From JBAZTO01 sp041661865 (lineage in GTDB: Bacteria > Planctomycetota > Phycisphaerae > SM23-33): a stretch of 22,161 bases of DNA. The notes beneath the pieces are model-generated. The model worked only from the letters and a program-made list of their open reading frames with translations. It did no database searches and was not told where the DNA came from. A program made the translations under genes and the position numbers. The DNA lies in contig JBAZTO010000059.1 of the NCBI GenBank assembly GCA_041661865.1, forward strand, positions 1 through 22,161, read 5' to 3'. This document shows positions 1 to 8,548 of this stretch, piece after piece; position 1 is the first letter of the stretch; each line of letters starts with the position of its first letter.

Positions 1-109
1 GGTAAGGGGGTAGTCTGCGCCGATCTGCCGCGCGACCACCACAAATCCATCCGCCCACACCCCTCTACCCTCTATATACGCCCTCAGCACCCAGTGTGAA
101 ATATGCGGG
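1..109 (+). repeat. Left copy of 109-bp inverted repeat
   Basis: Positions 1-109 are the exact reverse complement of 22039-22147; the match breaks just inside the window after TATGCGGG. The repeat contains the ATG at 103 used by the first reading frame, and an in-frame TGA at 97-99 lies directly before it. No Shine-Dalgarno-like sequence precedes that ATG. It could be an inverted repeat of a mobile or invertible segment, a shared genomic repeat, or an assembly end effect. The identity is seen directly; the cause is unknown. Confidence 0.9.
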
Positions 110-1185
110 CTAGCTATGAACAGGCGAAAGACCATGCCGGACAGAGCTTTAATTTCCGAACGGAAACAGGCGACCTGTGGTTCCAGGGCGACACGCTTCG
201 GGAGGATGTCACCTATGACAGGCAATATACGCCGGAGCATGAAATCTCCTATAGGGTTCCTTATGGCGACTATGTTGGAAAGTCAACCCCAACCTATCGT
301 GAACAAGTAATTCGGAACCATGGAATCTGTTCCTATACGACGAGATATCTCTTTACGCAGGATAAGACGTACAGCAACACACCTGACCTCAAGGTGATGC
401 ACATACGTACGGCACGGCCCGGTGTCGAGCCAAGTTGGCCGGCGCTGTGGGTACAGCGAGGACAGTTCGTATTTGGTGATACTCTTGATAGACACCTTGA
501 GCGACTCGCCAAGCAAGGTTTTAGCATGCGTGTGAAGAAGACTACAGAAGACTGCTACTGTATTGTTCTGCAACACGTCAATAATCGCACAAAGGACGAT
601 TATGATGTGTCGATCACTATCGACCCAACTAGAGGTTTCACCATCAGCAGTATCACCGACACAATGAATGGCCAGGTGGAATTTGAAGGACACTACGAGT
701 ACTACGAAGCCGGAGGGGCGTGGATTCTGGTGGGTGCGAAGACAATAGAGCCTGAGAGCACATCTGGCGACGCCTCCAAGATAACCATGACCGTTGACAA
801 AGAGAGTCTGACGGTCAACGAGCCTATTGCCAAAGAGGTATTCTCCGTTAAGGCGCTGGGGATACGGAAGGGATCGCGAGTCGTTAATGAGGATACGGGT
901 GAAGAGTACGTCTACAACGACATACCCCTGTCCGTGAAGATAATGGTTTGCGAGGCGCAGGAGAACCTCTTGAGGTTACCGGAGAATCTTGAGGCCGCAG
1001 CATCTAGGCCAACGTCAGGTTGCGCAGAGATATCTCCATCTCGGGCCGACAGTACTGCGAACGCTCAAGACACGTGTCCTGTTGAGAAGTCTACATGGGG
1101 ATTTCGTGAATACCTCGTGTTATCCATAGCAGTGGCCGCTGTGGTGTGTGTGGCATTATGGATAGCGATGAGGTTAAGGAAGTAG
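103..1185 (+). CDS. Hypothetical envelope protein, LolA-like beta fold, C-terminal TM anchor, N-terminus probably missing
   Basis: I do not recognise a named family. Around residues 170-215 the run of strands with IDPTRGFTISSI and then AGGAWILVGAKTI resembles LolA-like lipoprotein-carrier folds common in planctomycetes, where a strand ending in a DP turn is followed by a tryptophan-containing strand. A hydrophobic stretch at about 337-356 followed by RLRK reads as a C-terminal membrane anchor. There is no signal peptide, which is odd for such a fold. The ATG lies inside the 109-bp end repeat, has no ribosome binding site and follows an in-frame stop, so the original 5' end has probably been lost or rearranged. 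The next gene starts 3 bp after the stop, so the two form an operon. Codon use is visibly less GC-rich than in most neighbours. The family call is weak. Confidence 0.6.
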   Translation: MRASYEQAKDHAGQSFNFRTETGDLWFQGDTLREDVTYDRQYTPEHEISYRVPYGDYVGKSTPTYREQVIRNHGICSYTTRYLFTQDKTYSNTPDLKVMHIRTARPGVEPSWPALWVQRGQFVFGDTLDRHLERLAKQGFSMRVKKTTEDCYCIVLQHVNNRTKDDYDVSITIDPTRGFTISSITDTMNGQVEFEGHYEYYEAGGAWILVGAKTIEPESTSGDASKITMTVDKESLTVNEPIAKEVFSVKALGIRKGSRVVNEDTGEEYVYNDIPLSVKIMVCEAQENLLRLPENLEAAASRPTSGCAEISPSRADSTANAQDTCPVEKSTWGFREYLVLSIAVAAVVCVALWIAMRLRK

Positions 1186-1188
1186 CAC

Positions 1189-2676
1189 ATGTTATCTATA
1201 CGAGACATCACGGCTCTTGTGCCTTTGGCGGTATTGGTTACGTCAGTATGCATGGGAGCGACATCGCCTGTGGAAACGCGCAGCGGCATTGGTGAAGACA
1301 AGGTCTTCGAAATGCTTGCAGGAGGCCGTCTGGTTCCAAAACGCTGGAGCATTGGCTGTGGAGTGGATGCGCTGTATATTGGCCTAGCCATCATAGGAGA
1401 TGGTGTTGATTACTTTGAACTGGCAAATCAGTTGGGGGTCACACCAAGGGATGCTGGAGTCGACCTAAACAGACTGCTACAGGTGGGTAGAAATGCGGGC
1501 GCGCATTGCATTGCTGTTAGGACAAAGGAAAAAGATCTTCTCGATATTCTTATGCACAATATGCCTGGTGCCGCCATCGTGCATCTAAGGGCTGACAGTC
1601 GCACACGGGAACATTTTGTCTGTGTCTATGTCTCGAATAAAGGGGTATTGGTTATGGCCGACCCTTTGTCCCAGACAAATAGCGAGGAAGGGGAATGGCA
1701 GGACAGATGGGATGGAGTTGCTTTACTCTTATTGAAAAAACCATTCACAAAAGGGAAAGCCTGTAGCATTGCGCCACGACTTGCATTGAAAAACGCGACG
1801 TATGACGGTGGCCTTGCAGAGGCCGGAGGTACATTTCAGTATGAGCTTGGGTTTAGGAATGATGGTAACGCAACGCTCACCATACAACGGGTGTTATCGT
1901 CTTGCGGATGTACAGAGCCTCGGGCCACAAAGGAGGTGCTCGCCCCAGGGGAATCAGCCAGAGTAGTTGGAACTGTCAAGGCAGGTCGTACAGCCGGTCA
2001 TCAGACAGCAAAGATCATGATCCTGTCGAATGATATTGAGAGGCCACGGGCGGATGTCATCATAGAATGGGACGTCAAGGGTGCGGCGGCGGTTGTCCAT
2101 CCTGCCTCTATGTTTCTGCGGGTACATGCTGGCGAAGAGAAGTCTCAGAGGATAGTTGTCTCTCCGACTACAGGGCGAAAGCTATCGGATATGAATGTGG
2201 AGAGTTCCGTACCCTGGTGCAGATGCAAAATTGACGCGGCAGGAGACGGCGTATATGTCGTTGTGTGCCCTGATTGGCATGAGGGAAGGCGTTCTGGGGT
2301 AGTGCGGCTATCTGCCATCGGAGCAGAGTCCGTGGAGGTGCCGGTGGAGGTGGAAGTCCTTCCAATAGTCTCGGTGGTGCCAAGTCAAGTCTTTTGTCGA
2401 ACCGACGTAGGAATGTCAGCGAGGATATTGCTGCGTGCTTCGACAAAAAGCGTAGCCATGAATGTCAGGGAGGTGGCGTTGCGGGATGTTCCTGGCCATA
2501 CATCAATCGAGTATGGGGCAGATGGGACAGCTGCGGTGGTCGTGAGATTTGGCCCTTTCAACGCTTCCGGGTATGCTGTAGGCAGCATTATAGTGCGTAT
2601 GTCCGATCCGCACATTCCAGAGATTACAGTGCCCGTGTACATATGGATTCGGGAAGTTACGGAGACAGAGCATTAG
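1189..2676 (+). CDS. Secreted C39-peptidase-like / DUF1573 protein
   Basis: The protein has 495 residues. An N-terminal hydrophobic segment (about 8-24) reads as a signal peptide. Residues 50-185 resemble a peptidase C39-like papain fold: Cys57 in IGCGVDAL, His142 in REHFVCVYV and Asp158 in MADP are spaced as in that family. The oxyanion-hole Gln usually six residues before the Cys is Lys51 here, so proteolytic activity is doubtful. Residues 205-295 form a DUF1573 Ig-like domain with the hallmark SSCGC (237-241) and a YELGFRNDGNATL strand. The C-terminal 200 residues look like further beta-sandwich modules. AAGGAAG lies about 9 bp before the ATG, inside the end of the upstream gene, so translation is probably coupled. 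The combination of a C39-like domain with DUF1573 is, from memory, typical of planctomycete exported proteins; the substrate is unknown. Confidence 0.8.
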   Translation: MLSIRDITALVPLAVLVTSVCMGATSPVETRSGIGEDKVFEMLAGGRLVPKRWSIGCGVDALYIGLAIIGDGVDYFELANQLGVTPRDAGVDLNRLLQVGRNAGAHCIAVRTKEKDLLDILMHNMPGAAIVHLRADSRTREHFVCVYVSNKGVLVMADPLSQTNSEEGEWQDRWDGVALLLLKKPFTKGKACSIAPRLALKNATYDGGLAEAGGTFQYELGFRNDGNATLTIQRVLSSCGCTEPRATKEVLAPGESARVVGTVKAGRTAGHQTAKIMILSNDIERPRADVIIEWDVKGAAAVVHPASMFLRVHAGEEKSQRIVVSPTTGRKLSDMNVESSVPWCRCKIDAAGDGVYVVVCPDWHEGRRSGVVRLSAIGAESVEVPVEVEVLPIVSVVPSQVFCRTDVGMSARILLRASTKSVAMNVREVALRDVPGHTSIEYGADGTAAVVVRFGPFNASGYAVGSIIVRMSDPHIPEITVPVYIWIREVTETEH

Positions 2677-2685
2677 CTGGCTGTT

Positions 2686-2829
2686 GCATATTAGGGAGGT
2701 GGAGTTCCAACTCCACCTCCTTTTCGTTCGTCATGGACATCTTCGCGGCGGAGTAGGAACTCCGCAGCGCATCTAAGCGCGTCTGCGACGATGAACGATT
2801 CCGCGTGCAACAAGTTGCACGCCCTACCA
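2686..2829 (+). repeat. Three-hairpin repeat, copy 1
   Basis: The unit carries hairpin 1 at 2695-2720 (GGAGGTGGAGT pairing with ACTCCACCTCC), hairpin 2 at 2745-2768 (GCGGCGGAGT / ACTCCGCAGC) and hairpin 3 at 2803-2822 (GCGTGCAAC / GTTGCACGC). The same ordered trio recurs at 4671-4813, and in reverse at 15561-15693 and 16820-16956. This copy lies between convergent genes, just after the DUF1573 gene. Hairpin 1 is followed by TTTT, so it may also act as a terminator for that gene. Short reading frames inside the unit are by-products of the repeat. Confidence 0.9.
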
Positions 2830-2860
2830 CTACCACCTGCATGTCCTGCCAGTTCGTTTT

Positions 2861-4480
2861 TCACATTTCCTTGTACTGGAAGAAATCGAAGTCCGCGGGC
2901 TTTTGCATGCCTGAGAGGTCCTGGCAGCAGAGGCCCAGAAACGCGCCGGTGAAGGATGGCCCCTGCACGTAGTCGTCGCTGAGGCGGCTGGCGTCCAGGG
3001 CCGGTGCGATGGGCTTCCAGTCCAGCTTGTCCAGGGCCGATTCCTTGTCGCCGGGCGGCAGAGCGCCGCCGGCGTAGAAGAACGTCAGCTTGCTCTCCTC
3101 AATGCGGGCGCGGAGGAAGACTCGCTCCCAGCCCTCGATGCTGATCGGCGTGTCCAGGACCTGCTCGAACTTGCCGTTGTCGCACGAGAAGAGGTGCAGG
3201 CACTTGCCCGCTTTTTCGTCGCGGGTGACGGCCAGGTAGTGCCACACCCGCACGTTGTAGATACCCACCAGCCCGGCCATCTGCTGGAAATGTTCCGGAT
3301 CGAACTCCACGCACGTGGTCGCCTGGCAGTGCAGCGACTGGACGCGTCGAGCCACCAGGCTCTGGCGATGCCGCGAGGTCAGCGATTGCCGCCCGAAGAG
3401 TCTCATCCAGCCCGGCCGCTGGCGCAGCGACAGCCAACTCTCCTCGGCCGGCAGGCGCAAGGTTGCGAAATGCACACTGAGCTTCGGGCCGTCGAAGTCA
3501 TCCAGCGTCGGCTCGGCCGGCCAGGGATGCTCCTTCAGGTTCGGGCCCTCCACTTCCACCTTCGGGCTCTTGCCGCCGTCGGCCAGTTCCAGCCAGCCGT
3601 CCGCGGTCCATCGCACCTTCTGGATGGCCGTCTCACGCCCCAGGATGCAGCGGGGCTTATCGCCCACCAGCACCGGCCGCGAACAGAGATGCGCCATGTA
3701 CCATTGGCCGTCGCCGGCCTGCACGATCGACCCGTGGCCGGCCCGGAGCAGCACGGCGTCCGGGCAGTCGCGCGAGGTCAGGACCGGGTTTCGCGGGCCG
3801 ACTTCATAGGGCCCTTCCAACTGGCGCGAGCGGGCCAGCGTCACCGCGTGCCCGTAGCCCGTGCCGCCCTCAGCCGTCATCAGGTAGTACCAGCCGTTGA
3901 TCTTGTAGAGGTGCGGGCCCTCGGTCGTCCCCAACGCGCTGCCGAGGAAAATATTCTTCACCGGTCCGACCAGCCGGCGCTGGGCAACGGAGTATTCCTG
4001 CAGCACGACGCCGGCGAAGCGATTCCTGTCCTTGCGGAACTCCCACAGCTGGTTGACCAGCCACTTCCGCCCATCGTCGTCGTGGAGCAGCGACGGGTCG
4101 AAGCCGCTGGCGTTGAGGTAGATCGGCTCCGACCAGGGCCCGGTGATACTCGGCGCGGTCACCAGGTAATTGGGCGTATCCTTGAACGCGCCCTCGCAGC
4201 ACTTGACGTCGGTGTAGAGCAGCCAGAACAGGCCGTCGCTGTAGGTCAGGCACGGCGCCCAGATGCCGCTGGAACACGCGTTGCCCGTCATGTCCAACTG
4301 GCTGAGGCGATCCAGCGGGTGCGTGATCAGCCGCCAGTGCACCAGGTCGCGCGAATGGTGAATCTGCACGCCGGGGAACCACTCGAAGGTGCTGGTGGCG
4401 ATATAGTAATCCTCGCCCACGCGGCAGATCGACGGGTCGGGGTTAAAGCCTGGAAGTATTGGATTCCTGATGGTCGCCAT
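2861..4480 (-). CDS. Glycoside hydrolase family 43 beta-xylosidase / alpha-L-arabinofuranosidase
   Basis: The enzyme probably releases xylose (or arabinose) from xylo-oligosaccharide ends by inversion. It has no signal peptide, so it should act in the cytoplasm. The five-bladed propeller shows NPDPS with the catalytic base Asp15, GFDPSLLHDDDG with the pKa-tuning Asp128 and TTEGPHLYK with the acid Glu187. These positions fit the classic GH43 xylosidase numbering if translation starts at 4480. That ATG is preceded by GAGGCG at good spacing, while the ATG at 4492 has no ribosome site. The C-terminal 200 or so residues form the usual beta-sandwich of XynB-type enzymes. The length (539 residues) is normal. 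The gene lies alone on the minus strand, between two same-orientation copies of the three-hairpin repeat. Arabinofuranosidase activity cannot be excluded. Confidence 0.93.
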   Translation of the reverse strand: MATIRNPILPGFNPDPSICRVGEDYYIATSTFEWFPGVQIHHSRDLVHWRLITHPLDRLSQLDMTGNACSSGIWAPCLTYSDGLFWLLYTDVKCCEGAFKDTPNYLVTAPSITGPWSEPIYLNASGFDPSLLHDDDGRKWLVNQLWEFRKDRNRFAGVVLQEYSVAQRRLVGPVKNIFLGSALGTTEGPHLYKINGWYYLMTAEGGTGYGHAVTLARSRQLEGPYEVGPRNPVLTSRDCPDAVLLRAGHGSIVQAGDGQWYMAHLCSRPVLVGDKPRCILGRETAIQKVRWTADGWLELADGGKSPKVEVEGPNLKEHPWPAEPTLDDFDGPKLSVHFATLRLPAEESWLSLRQRPGWMRLFGRQSLTSRHRQSLVARRVQSLHCQATTCVEFDPEHFQQMAGLVGIYNVRVWHYLAVTRDEKAGKCLHLFSCDNGKFEQVLDTPISIEGWERVFLRARIEESKLTFFYAGGALPPGDKESALDKLDWKPIAPALDASRLSDDYVQGPSFTGAFLGLCCQDLSGMQKPADFDFFQYKEM

Positions 4481-4627
4481 AAGTCGCCTCATTCAAGTGA
4501 GTCTTGCCGGCAAGGACTCGGACCCGTGTCCAAATCGCGGCGGTAGTATAACCGGCCTCGAGGGAATCGTGAAGTTCCCGCCGAGGACGCCAGTACTCTG
4601 TCACTCGCCAAACGATGGGTTAGGTGC

Positions 4628-4652
4628 CACGGCTGCGGTGGTTGCAGCCGTG
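4628..4652 (+). repeat. Hairpin CACGGCTGC-N7-GCAGCCGTG, copy 1
   Basis: A perfect 9-bp stem with a 7-nt loop. The same stem and loop length recur at 8876-8900. With flanks, the second copy matches best on the opposite strand (GGTGCCACGGCTGC), so this is a small dispersed hairpin family and not a site specific to one gene. Confidence 0.8.
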
Positions 4653-4670
4653 ATGGACATCATTCTGCGT

Positions 4671-4813
4671 GCATATCAGGGAGGTGGAGTTCCGACTCCA
4701 CCTCCCTTTCGCTCGCCCGAACATCTTCGCGGCGGAGTAGGAACTCCGCCGCGCGCCTACGCGCGTCTACGCCGGTGAACGATTCCGCGTGCAACAAGTT
4801 GCGCGCCCTACCA
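4671..4813 (+). repeat. Three-hairpin repeat, copy 2
   Basis: Hairpin 1 lies at 4680-4705, hairpin 2 at 4729-4752 (GCGGCGGAGT / ACTCCGCCGC, perfect) and hairpin 3 at 4787-4806 (one A to G change leaves a wobble pair). The order and spacers match copy 1. It sits directly upstream of the DUF4091 gene, so not every copy is a 3'-end element. Confidence 0.9.
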
Positions 4814-4858
4814 CCTTTGCTTCCGAAAGCCCTGCCGCGCGGTTAGAATGGCCCCTGC

Positions 4859-7732
4859 ATGGAACCGTGCCGTGCCACAATCCGACGTTCCCGCCCACTG
4901 GCTGCACTGCTGGCCTTGGCCGCGGTGGCCTGGCTGGGCGCCGGCTGGGCATCCGGCGCGGCATCCCTGGATGTCTGGGGCACCGGCGACATGGCCGCCG
5001 TCAGCCCCGCCGGGCCGCGAGAGATCGACGCGAGCGTTTTCGACGCCACGGGCAACCGCGTCAATCTCTTTGCCGCCGCCAATGAGACCGTCAGCTTCCA
5101 ACTGGTCGTTGACGCCCCCGCCGACGGGGCCCGAGGCGTGCGGTTTTCCTGCACCGACCTGTCCGGGCGCGACGGCAGGAAGATCGCCTCGGCCAACATT
5201 CGCGCCTTCCGCGCCTTGCCGGTGGCCACCCCGCCGGCCCCGCCGTGGTATCCGCTGCTGATCGGCCCGTCTCCGACCGGCCAGACCTGCGACATCCTGG
5301 TGCCCCTGGACGCCGCCGGCGCCGGCCAGCCGTATAAGCTCTCGCCGCGCCAGCGCCTGGTTCTGTGGGTGGACCTGTCGGTGCCGCGCCAGACCGTCGG
5401 CGACAACTACGCCGGCACGGTCAGCCTCAGCGCCGAGGGCCTGCCGCCCTGGCGGGCTGAGGTAGCCCTGAAGGTCTACAACTTCGTCCTGCCCGACCAT
5501 CGGCCGCTGCCGGCGGTGGCCGGCTTCGATCACCGCCAGGTCTACGCCGCCATGGTCCGCCGCGACGGCCAGCCGTTCGTCCCGGTCTGGATGGACCGCT
5601 CGCAGGGGCAGGTGCTCGAAGGCCTCAAGCTCATCCGCCAGATGATGCAACTGGCCCGCCGACACGGGGTGGACCTGTTCATCTCGCAGCTCCAGCCGCT
5701 GATCAAGCGGGACATCGACGGCAACATTCGCCTGGACTGGCGCGACTACGACGCGATCGTCTCGCCCTACCTCGACGGCTCAGCCTTCGACGACGGCCTG
5801 CCCAGCCCGGCCTGGCCCATGCCGCTGGACGAAACCTGGCCCAACAGCGGCAACTACGGCGGCGCGGACGGCCCCGACTACCTCCAGACCATCAAGGGCA
5901 TCGAGGCGGACTGCATGCGGCACTACGCGCAGTCGCCCTGGGCCGGCGACAAGATGTTCTTCTGGCCCTGCCGCCAGAACGTCGCGACACCGGCTGGCCT
6001 GCGCCTGGCGCGTAGCGTCAAGCACATCCGCCCCGGCCTGCAGAACGTACCGCTCCTGTGGTCGCTGCCGCTGGAGCCGGCCTCGACGGCTGCGGCCTCG
6101 CAAGCGCCTCTGGACCTGAAGCGGGATATGTTCGCGCCGCCGGGCGAATACTTCGTGCCGCCCTCCGAAGCCGCCCCGGGCTCGCCGCTGGCGGGAACCT
6201 GGCTGACCGGCGGCATGGGCGTGGCGGCCCCGCCGCTGGGCGGGCTGGCCACGGCGGCAGATGTGCGGGCGGCGTGCTGGTTTGCCTTCAAGAGCCGGTG
6301 CCGCGGACTGTTCATCGCCGACTGCCTCAACTGGCAGAACCTCTCGCAACCCTCGGAGCAGGTTCGGCTGTTTTATCCCGGCAGCGTAGCCGGCTGCTCG
6401 GAGATCCTGCCCTCGGTCCGCCTCAAGCAGTTGCGCCGCGGCTTGCAGGACCTGGCCTACCTGGACCTCCTTCGCCAGCGCCAGCGTGAGAAGGTCGCCG
6501 ACGCCGTGATTGATTCCCTGGCCCGGCGCGCGGGCGTGGACGCCTCCATCCCCGCCGGCGGCGACACGCAGACGGGCCAGTGGGAAGCGCAGAGCATCGC
6601 CTGGCGGCTGGGGCGGGCCCTGATGGCCGAGGAGATCAGCGCCGCGATCAACCCCGCCGAGTCGGACGGCGACCTGCTGGCCCAGCAGATAGCCTGGGAA
6701 CACTACTGGAACCGAACGCAAAGCGTCCGCGTGGAACGCTCGCGGTGCGCCCTGACGCGCTCGCAGGCGGCGGGGTCGCCGGGGGAGTGGGAGGCCCGGC
6801 TGTCGCTGGACCTGCACAACGAACTGTCGGGCAAGCTGGAGGTGCAACTGGCCTGGCAGAACCTGCCCGACCGGTGGCAGGAATCCGGCGGGGCGTCGGA
6901 GCGCACCGTGCTCCTGCCGGCCTGTTCGTCGCAGCGCCTGGAGCTGTCGGCCCGGGGCCCGACGCTTCCGCTGATGCAGGCGGGCAAGGTTCCCATGCCC
7001 CTGAGCATGACCATTGAGGCCCAGCCGCCCCGAGCGGTGATGGCAGAGATGCCCGTGATTCGCGCCGCCGCGGTGGCTGGGCCGCCCAGGATCGACGGCG
7101 TGCTGGATGACTGGCCCGCGCGGCCTGGCAATTGCGCCACCGACTTCGTCACCCTCCAGCGCCGCGACGGCCAGGGGGGGCGACTGGCCCAGAAGCAGAC
7201 GCTGGTGTTCGCCCTGGCCGACCGCGAGAACCTCTACCTGGCCTTCCGCTGCCACGAGAGCGAGCCGGCCGGCATTGTCGCCAAGCCCTCCAACGTCGTC
7301 GCGTATGACCAGTACCTGCCCTTCGGCGAAGACCTGGTGGAAGTCCTGCTGGACCCGGGCAACTCCGCCTCCGCCCCGCACCAGCTTTACCATATCGTGG
7401 TCAAGCCCAACGGGGCGGTGCTGGCCCAGCGAGGCGTGGGCGCCCGCCCGTCGCTGGGGGCTGTGGGAGCTTGGTCCGGGCCGTCGTCGGTGGCTGTGGG
7501 AAAGACCGCCGAGGGATGGACCGTCGAGATGGCCATCCCGCTGGCCGCCTTCGGCCCCGAGGGACAAAGCCCCCTCTGGGGCGTCAACTTCGTCCGCTAC
7601 AGCCCCGCCGGCATGGAAGCGTCGAGCTGGTCGCAGGTCTCGCGACATTTCTACGACCCCTCCAGCCTGGGCGCGATGATCCTCGGGCCCGCTGCCCAGG
7701 AGGTCGAATCCACTTCTTCCTCGCGTGAATGA
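4859..7732 (+). CDS. Secreted DUF4091 (GH123-like) protein with C-terminal CBM9-type domain
   Basis: The protein has 957 residues. A signal peptide (basic RRSRP, then a hydrophobic core, then WASGAAS) spans about residues 1-35. A beta-sandwich N-terminal part runs to about 210 and ends in ALKVYNFVLPDHRPLP, the usual lead into the barrel. The barrel region runs to about 540 and closes with SVRLKQLRRGLQDLAYLDLL (about 518-537), the DUF4091 signature helix. Residues 740-945 (PPRIDGVLDDWP, LYLAFRCHE, EDLVEVLLDPG, WTVEMAIPLAAFG) are a CBM9-like carbohydrate-binding sandwich. A polysaccharide or glycosaminoglycan role is inferred. The acidic Asp-Glu pair expected in active GH123 barrels is not visible: the segment MFFWPCRQ stands where a DEP-like motif would be. 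It may therefore be a binding protein or an inactive enzyme. No good ribosome site precedes the ATG. Confidence 0.85.
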   Translation: MEPCRATIRRSRPLAALLALAAVAWLGAGWASGAASLDVWGTGDMAAVSPAGPREIDASVFDATGNRVNLFAAANETVSFQLVVDAPADGARGVRFSCTDLSGRDGRKIASANIRAFRALPVATPPAPPWYPLLIGPSPTGQTCDILVPLDAAGAGQPYKLSPRQRLVLWVDLSVPRQTVGDNYAGTVSLSAEGLPPWRAEVALKVYNFVLPDHRPLPAVAGFDHRQVYAAMVRRDGQPFVPVWMDRSQGQVLEGLKLIRQMMQLARRHGVDLFISQLQPLIKRDIDGNIRLDWRDYDAIVSPYLDGSAFDDGLPSPAWPMPLDETWPNSGNYGGADGPDYLQTIKGIEADCMRHYAQSPWAGDKMFFWPCRQNVATPAGLRLARSVKHIRPGLQNVPLLWSLPLEPASTAAASQAPLDLKRDMFAPPGEYFVPPSEAAPGSPLAGTWLTGGMGVAAPPLGGLATAADVRAACWFAFKSRCRGLFIADCLNWQNLSQPSEQVRLFYPGSVAGCSEILPSVRLKQLRRGLQDLAYLDLLRQRQREKVADAVIDSLARRAGVDASIPAGGDTQTGQWEAQSIAWRLGRALMAEEISAAINPAESDGDLLAQQIAWEHYWNRTQSVRVERSRCALTRSQAAGSPGEWEARLSLDLHNELSGKLEVQLAWQNLPDRWQESGGASERTVLLPACSSQRLELSARGPTLPLMQAGKVPMPLSMTIEAQPPRAVMAEMPVIRAAAVAGPPRIDGVLDDWPARPGNCATDFVTLQRRDGQGGRLAQKQTLVFALADRENLYLAFRCHESEPAGIVAKPSNVVAYDQYLPFGEDLVEVLLDPGNSASAPHQLYHIVVKPNGAVLAQRGVGARPSLGAVGAWSGPSSVAVGKTAEGWTVEMAIPLAAFGPEGQSPLWGVNFVRYSPAGMEASSWSQVSRHFYDPSSLGAMILGPAAQEVESTSSSRE

Positions 7733-7798
7733 GGCCGGCGTGCCGATAGTTCACGGGAGGCTTGCGGGCCGGTTTGTGGAGGCCCTGCCCCCGCCGTC

Positions 7799-7804
7799 TA
7801 TACT
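7799..7804 (+). promoter_or_regulatory. Possible -10 element (TATACT) for the siroheme gene
   Basis: TATACT stands out in a GC-rich 118-bp gap, 47 bp before the ATG at 7851. The best upstream hexamer, TTGTGG at 7774-7779, is weak and 19 bp away, so this is tentative. Confidence 0.3.
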
Positions 7805-7850
7805 GAAGACAGTGCCAGAGCATTGAAGGACTTCGAGAGGTTTTGATCTC

Positions 7851-8495
7851 ATGCGAACGTTTCCGATCATGCTGGATATTCATGGCCGCCGGGTCGTCGT
7901 GGTGGGCGGCGGAAGCATCGGGATGCGACGGGCGCACTCCCTGCGGCAGGCTGGAGCGCAGGTGGTGCTGGTGGCCCCCGACGCGCCCAAAGGCGCCGAA
8001 CTCGACGGCATCGCCATCGTGCGACTGCCCTACCAGAGCGACTTTCTCGAAGGGGCCTTCCTGGTCTTCGCCTGCACCAACGACCGCGCGGTCAACTCGC
8101 GCATCGCGCGCGACGCGCGGGGCCTGGGGGCTGTGGTCAACGTCGCCGACCAGCCCGAAGACTGCGACTTCTACCTGCCCTCGGTGGCCTCCGACGGCGA
8201 CGTGGTGATGGCCATCGGAACCGGCGGCAGAGCGCCCGCCCTGGCTGCAGCCTTGAAAGACGCCCTCGAGCCGATGCTGCCCGAGCGGATCGGGGAATTC
8301 GCCGACACCCTCAGCCAACTGCGCGATGTCCTCAAGTCGCGCCTCACCGACGGCCCACGCCGTATGGAACTGATGAAACGCCTCTGCGGCAACGAGGTCT
8401 ACCACGAATTCCTCGAACGCGGGCCCAAGGCCGTCGAGGAGGCCATGGAACGCCTGCTGGCCCTGCCGGCGGAAAAGATCGCCGGCGAAGAATAA
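7851..8495 (+). CDS. Precorrin-2 dehydrogenase / sirohydrochlorin ferrochelatase (CysG N-terminal / Met8 type)
   Basis: The product oxidises precorrin-2 to sirohydrochlorin with NAD and may insert iron to make siroheme. It is a cytoplasmic protein of 214 residues, the stand-alone form without the CysG methyltransferase domain. The Rossmann motif is GGGSIGMRRA (19-28). CTNDRAVN (75-82) and VNVADQPEDCDFYLP (97-110) are family signatures, and Asp100 corresponds to the catalytic aspartate of the CysG/Met8 family. IGTGGRAPALA (122-132) replaces the usual SSGGxSPxLA, so the serine known from CysG is Ala. GAGAGG lies about 10 bp before the ATG. No other tetrapyrrole gene is in view. Confidence 0.92.
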   Translation: MRTFPIMLDIHGRRVVVVGGGSIGMRRAHSLRQAGAQVVLVAPDAPKGAELDGIAIVRLPYQSDFLEGAFLVFACTNDRAVNSRIARDARGLGAVVNVADQPEDCDFYLPSVASDGDVVMAIGTGGRAPALAAALKDALEPMLPERIGEFADTLSQLRDVLKSRLTDGPRRMELMKRLCGNEVYHEFLERGPKAVEEAMERLLALPAEKIAGEE

Positions 8496-8548
8496 GGACA
8501 AGGCACATCGAGGGGGTATCGCGAGGCGGCAGCCCCGCACGGGTTAGC

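Larger units (their letters stand above)
4481..4858. other. Divergent intergenic region, 378 bp
   Basis: This gap separates the GH43 gene (leftward) from the DUF4091 gene (rightward) and holds no supported gene. It contains a CACGGCTGC hairpin at 4628-4652 and copy 2 of the three-hairpin repeat at 4671-4813. Only 45 bp separate that repeat from the DUF4091 start. A TAGAAT at 4844-4849 could be a -10, but I see no matching -35 at normal spacing. Confidence 0.7.

Noticed and set aside
3194..4546. Long plus-strand reading frame opposite the GH43 gene
   Set aside because: It is antisense to clear GH43 motifs, rich in Arg/Ala/Gly/His from GC-skewed antisense codons, and has no domain signs.
5780..7648. 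Long minus-strand frame of about 620 codons opposite the DUF4091 gene
   Set aside because: Composition typical of antisense frames in high-GC DNA; the plus strand has a signal peptide and known domains.
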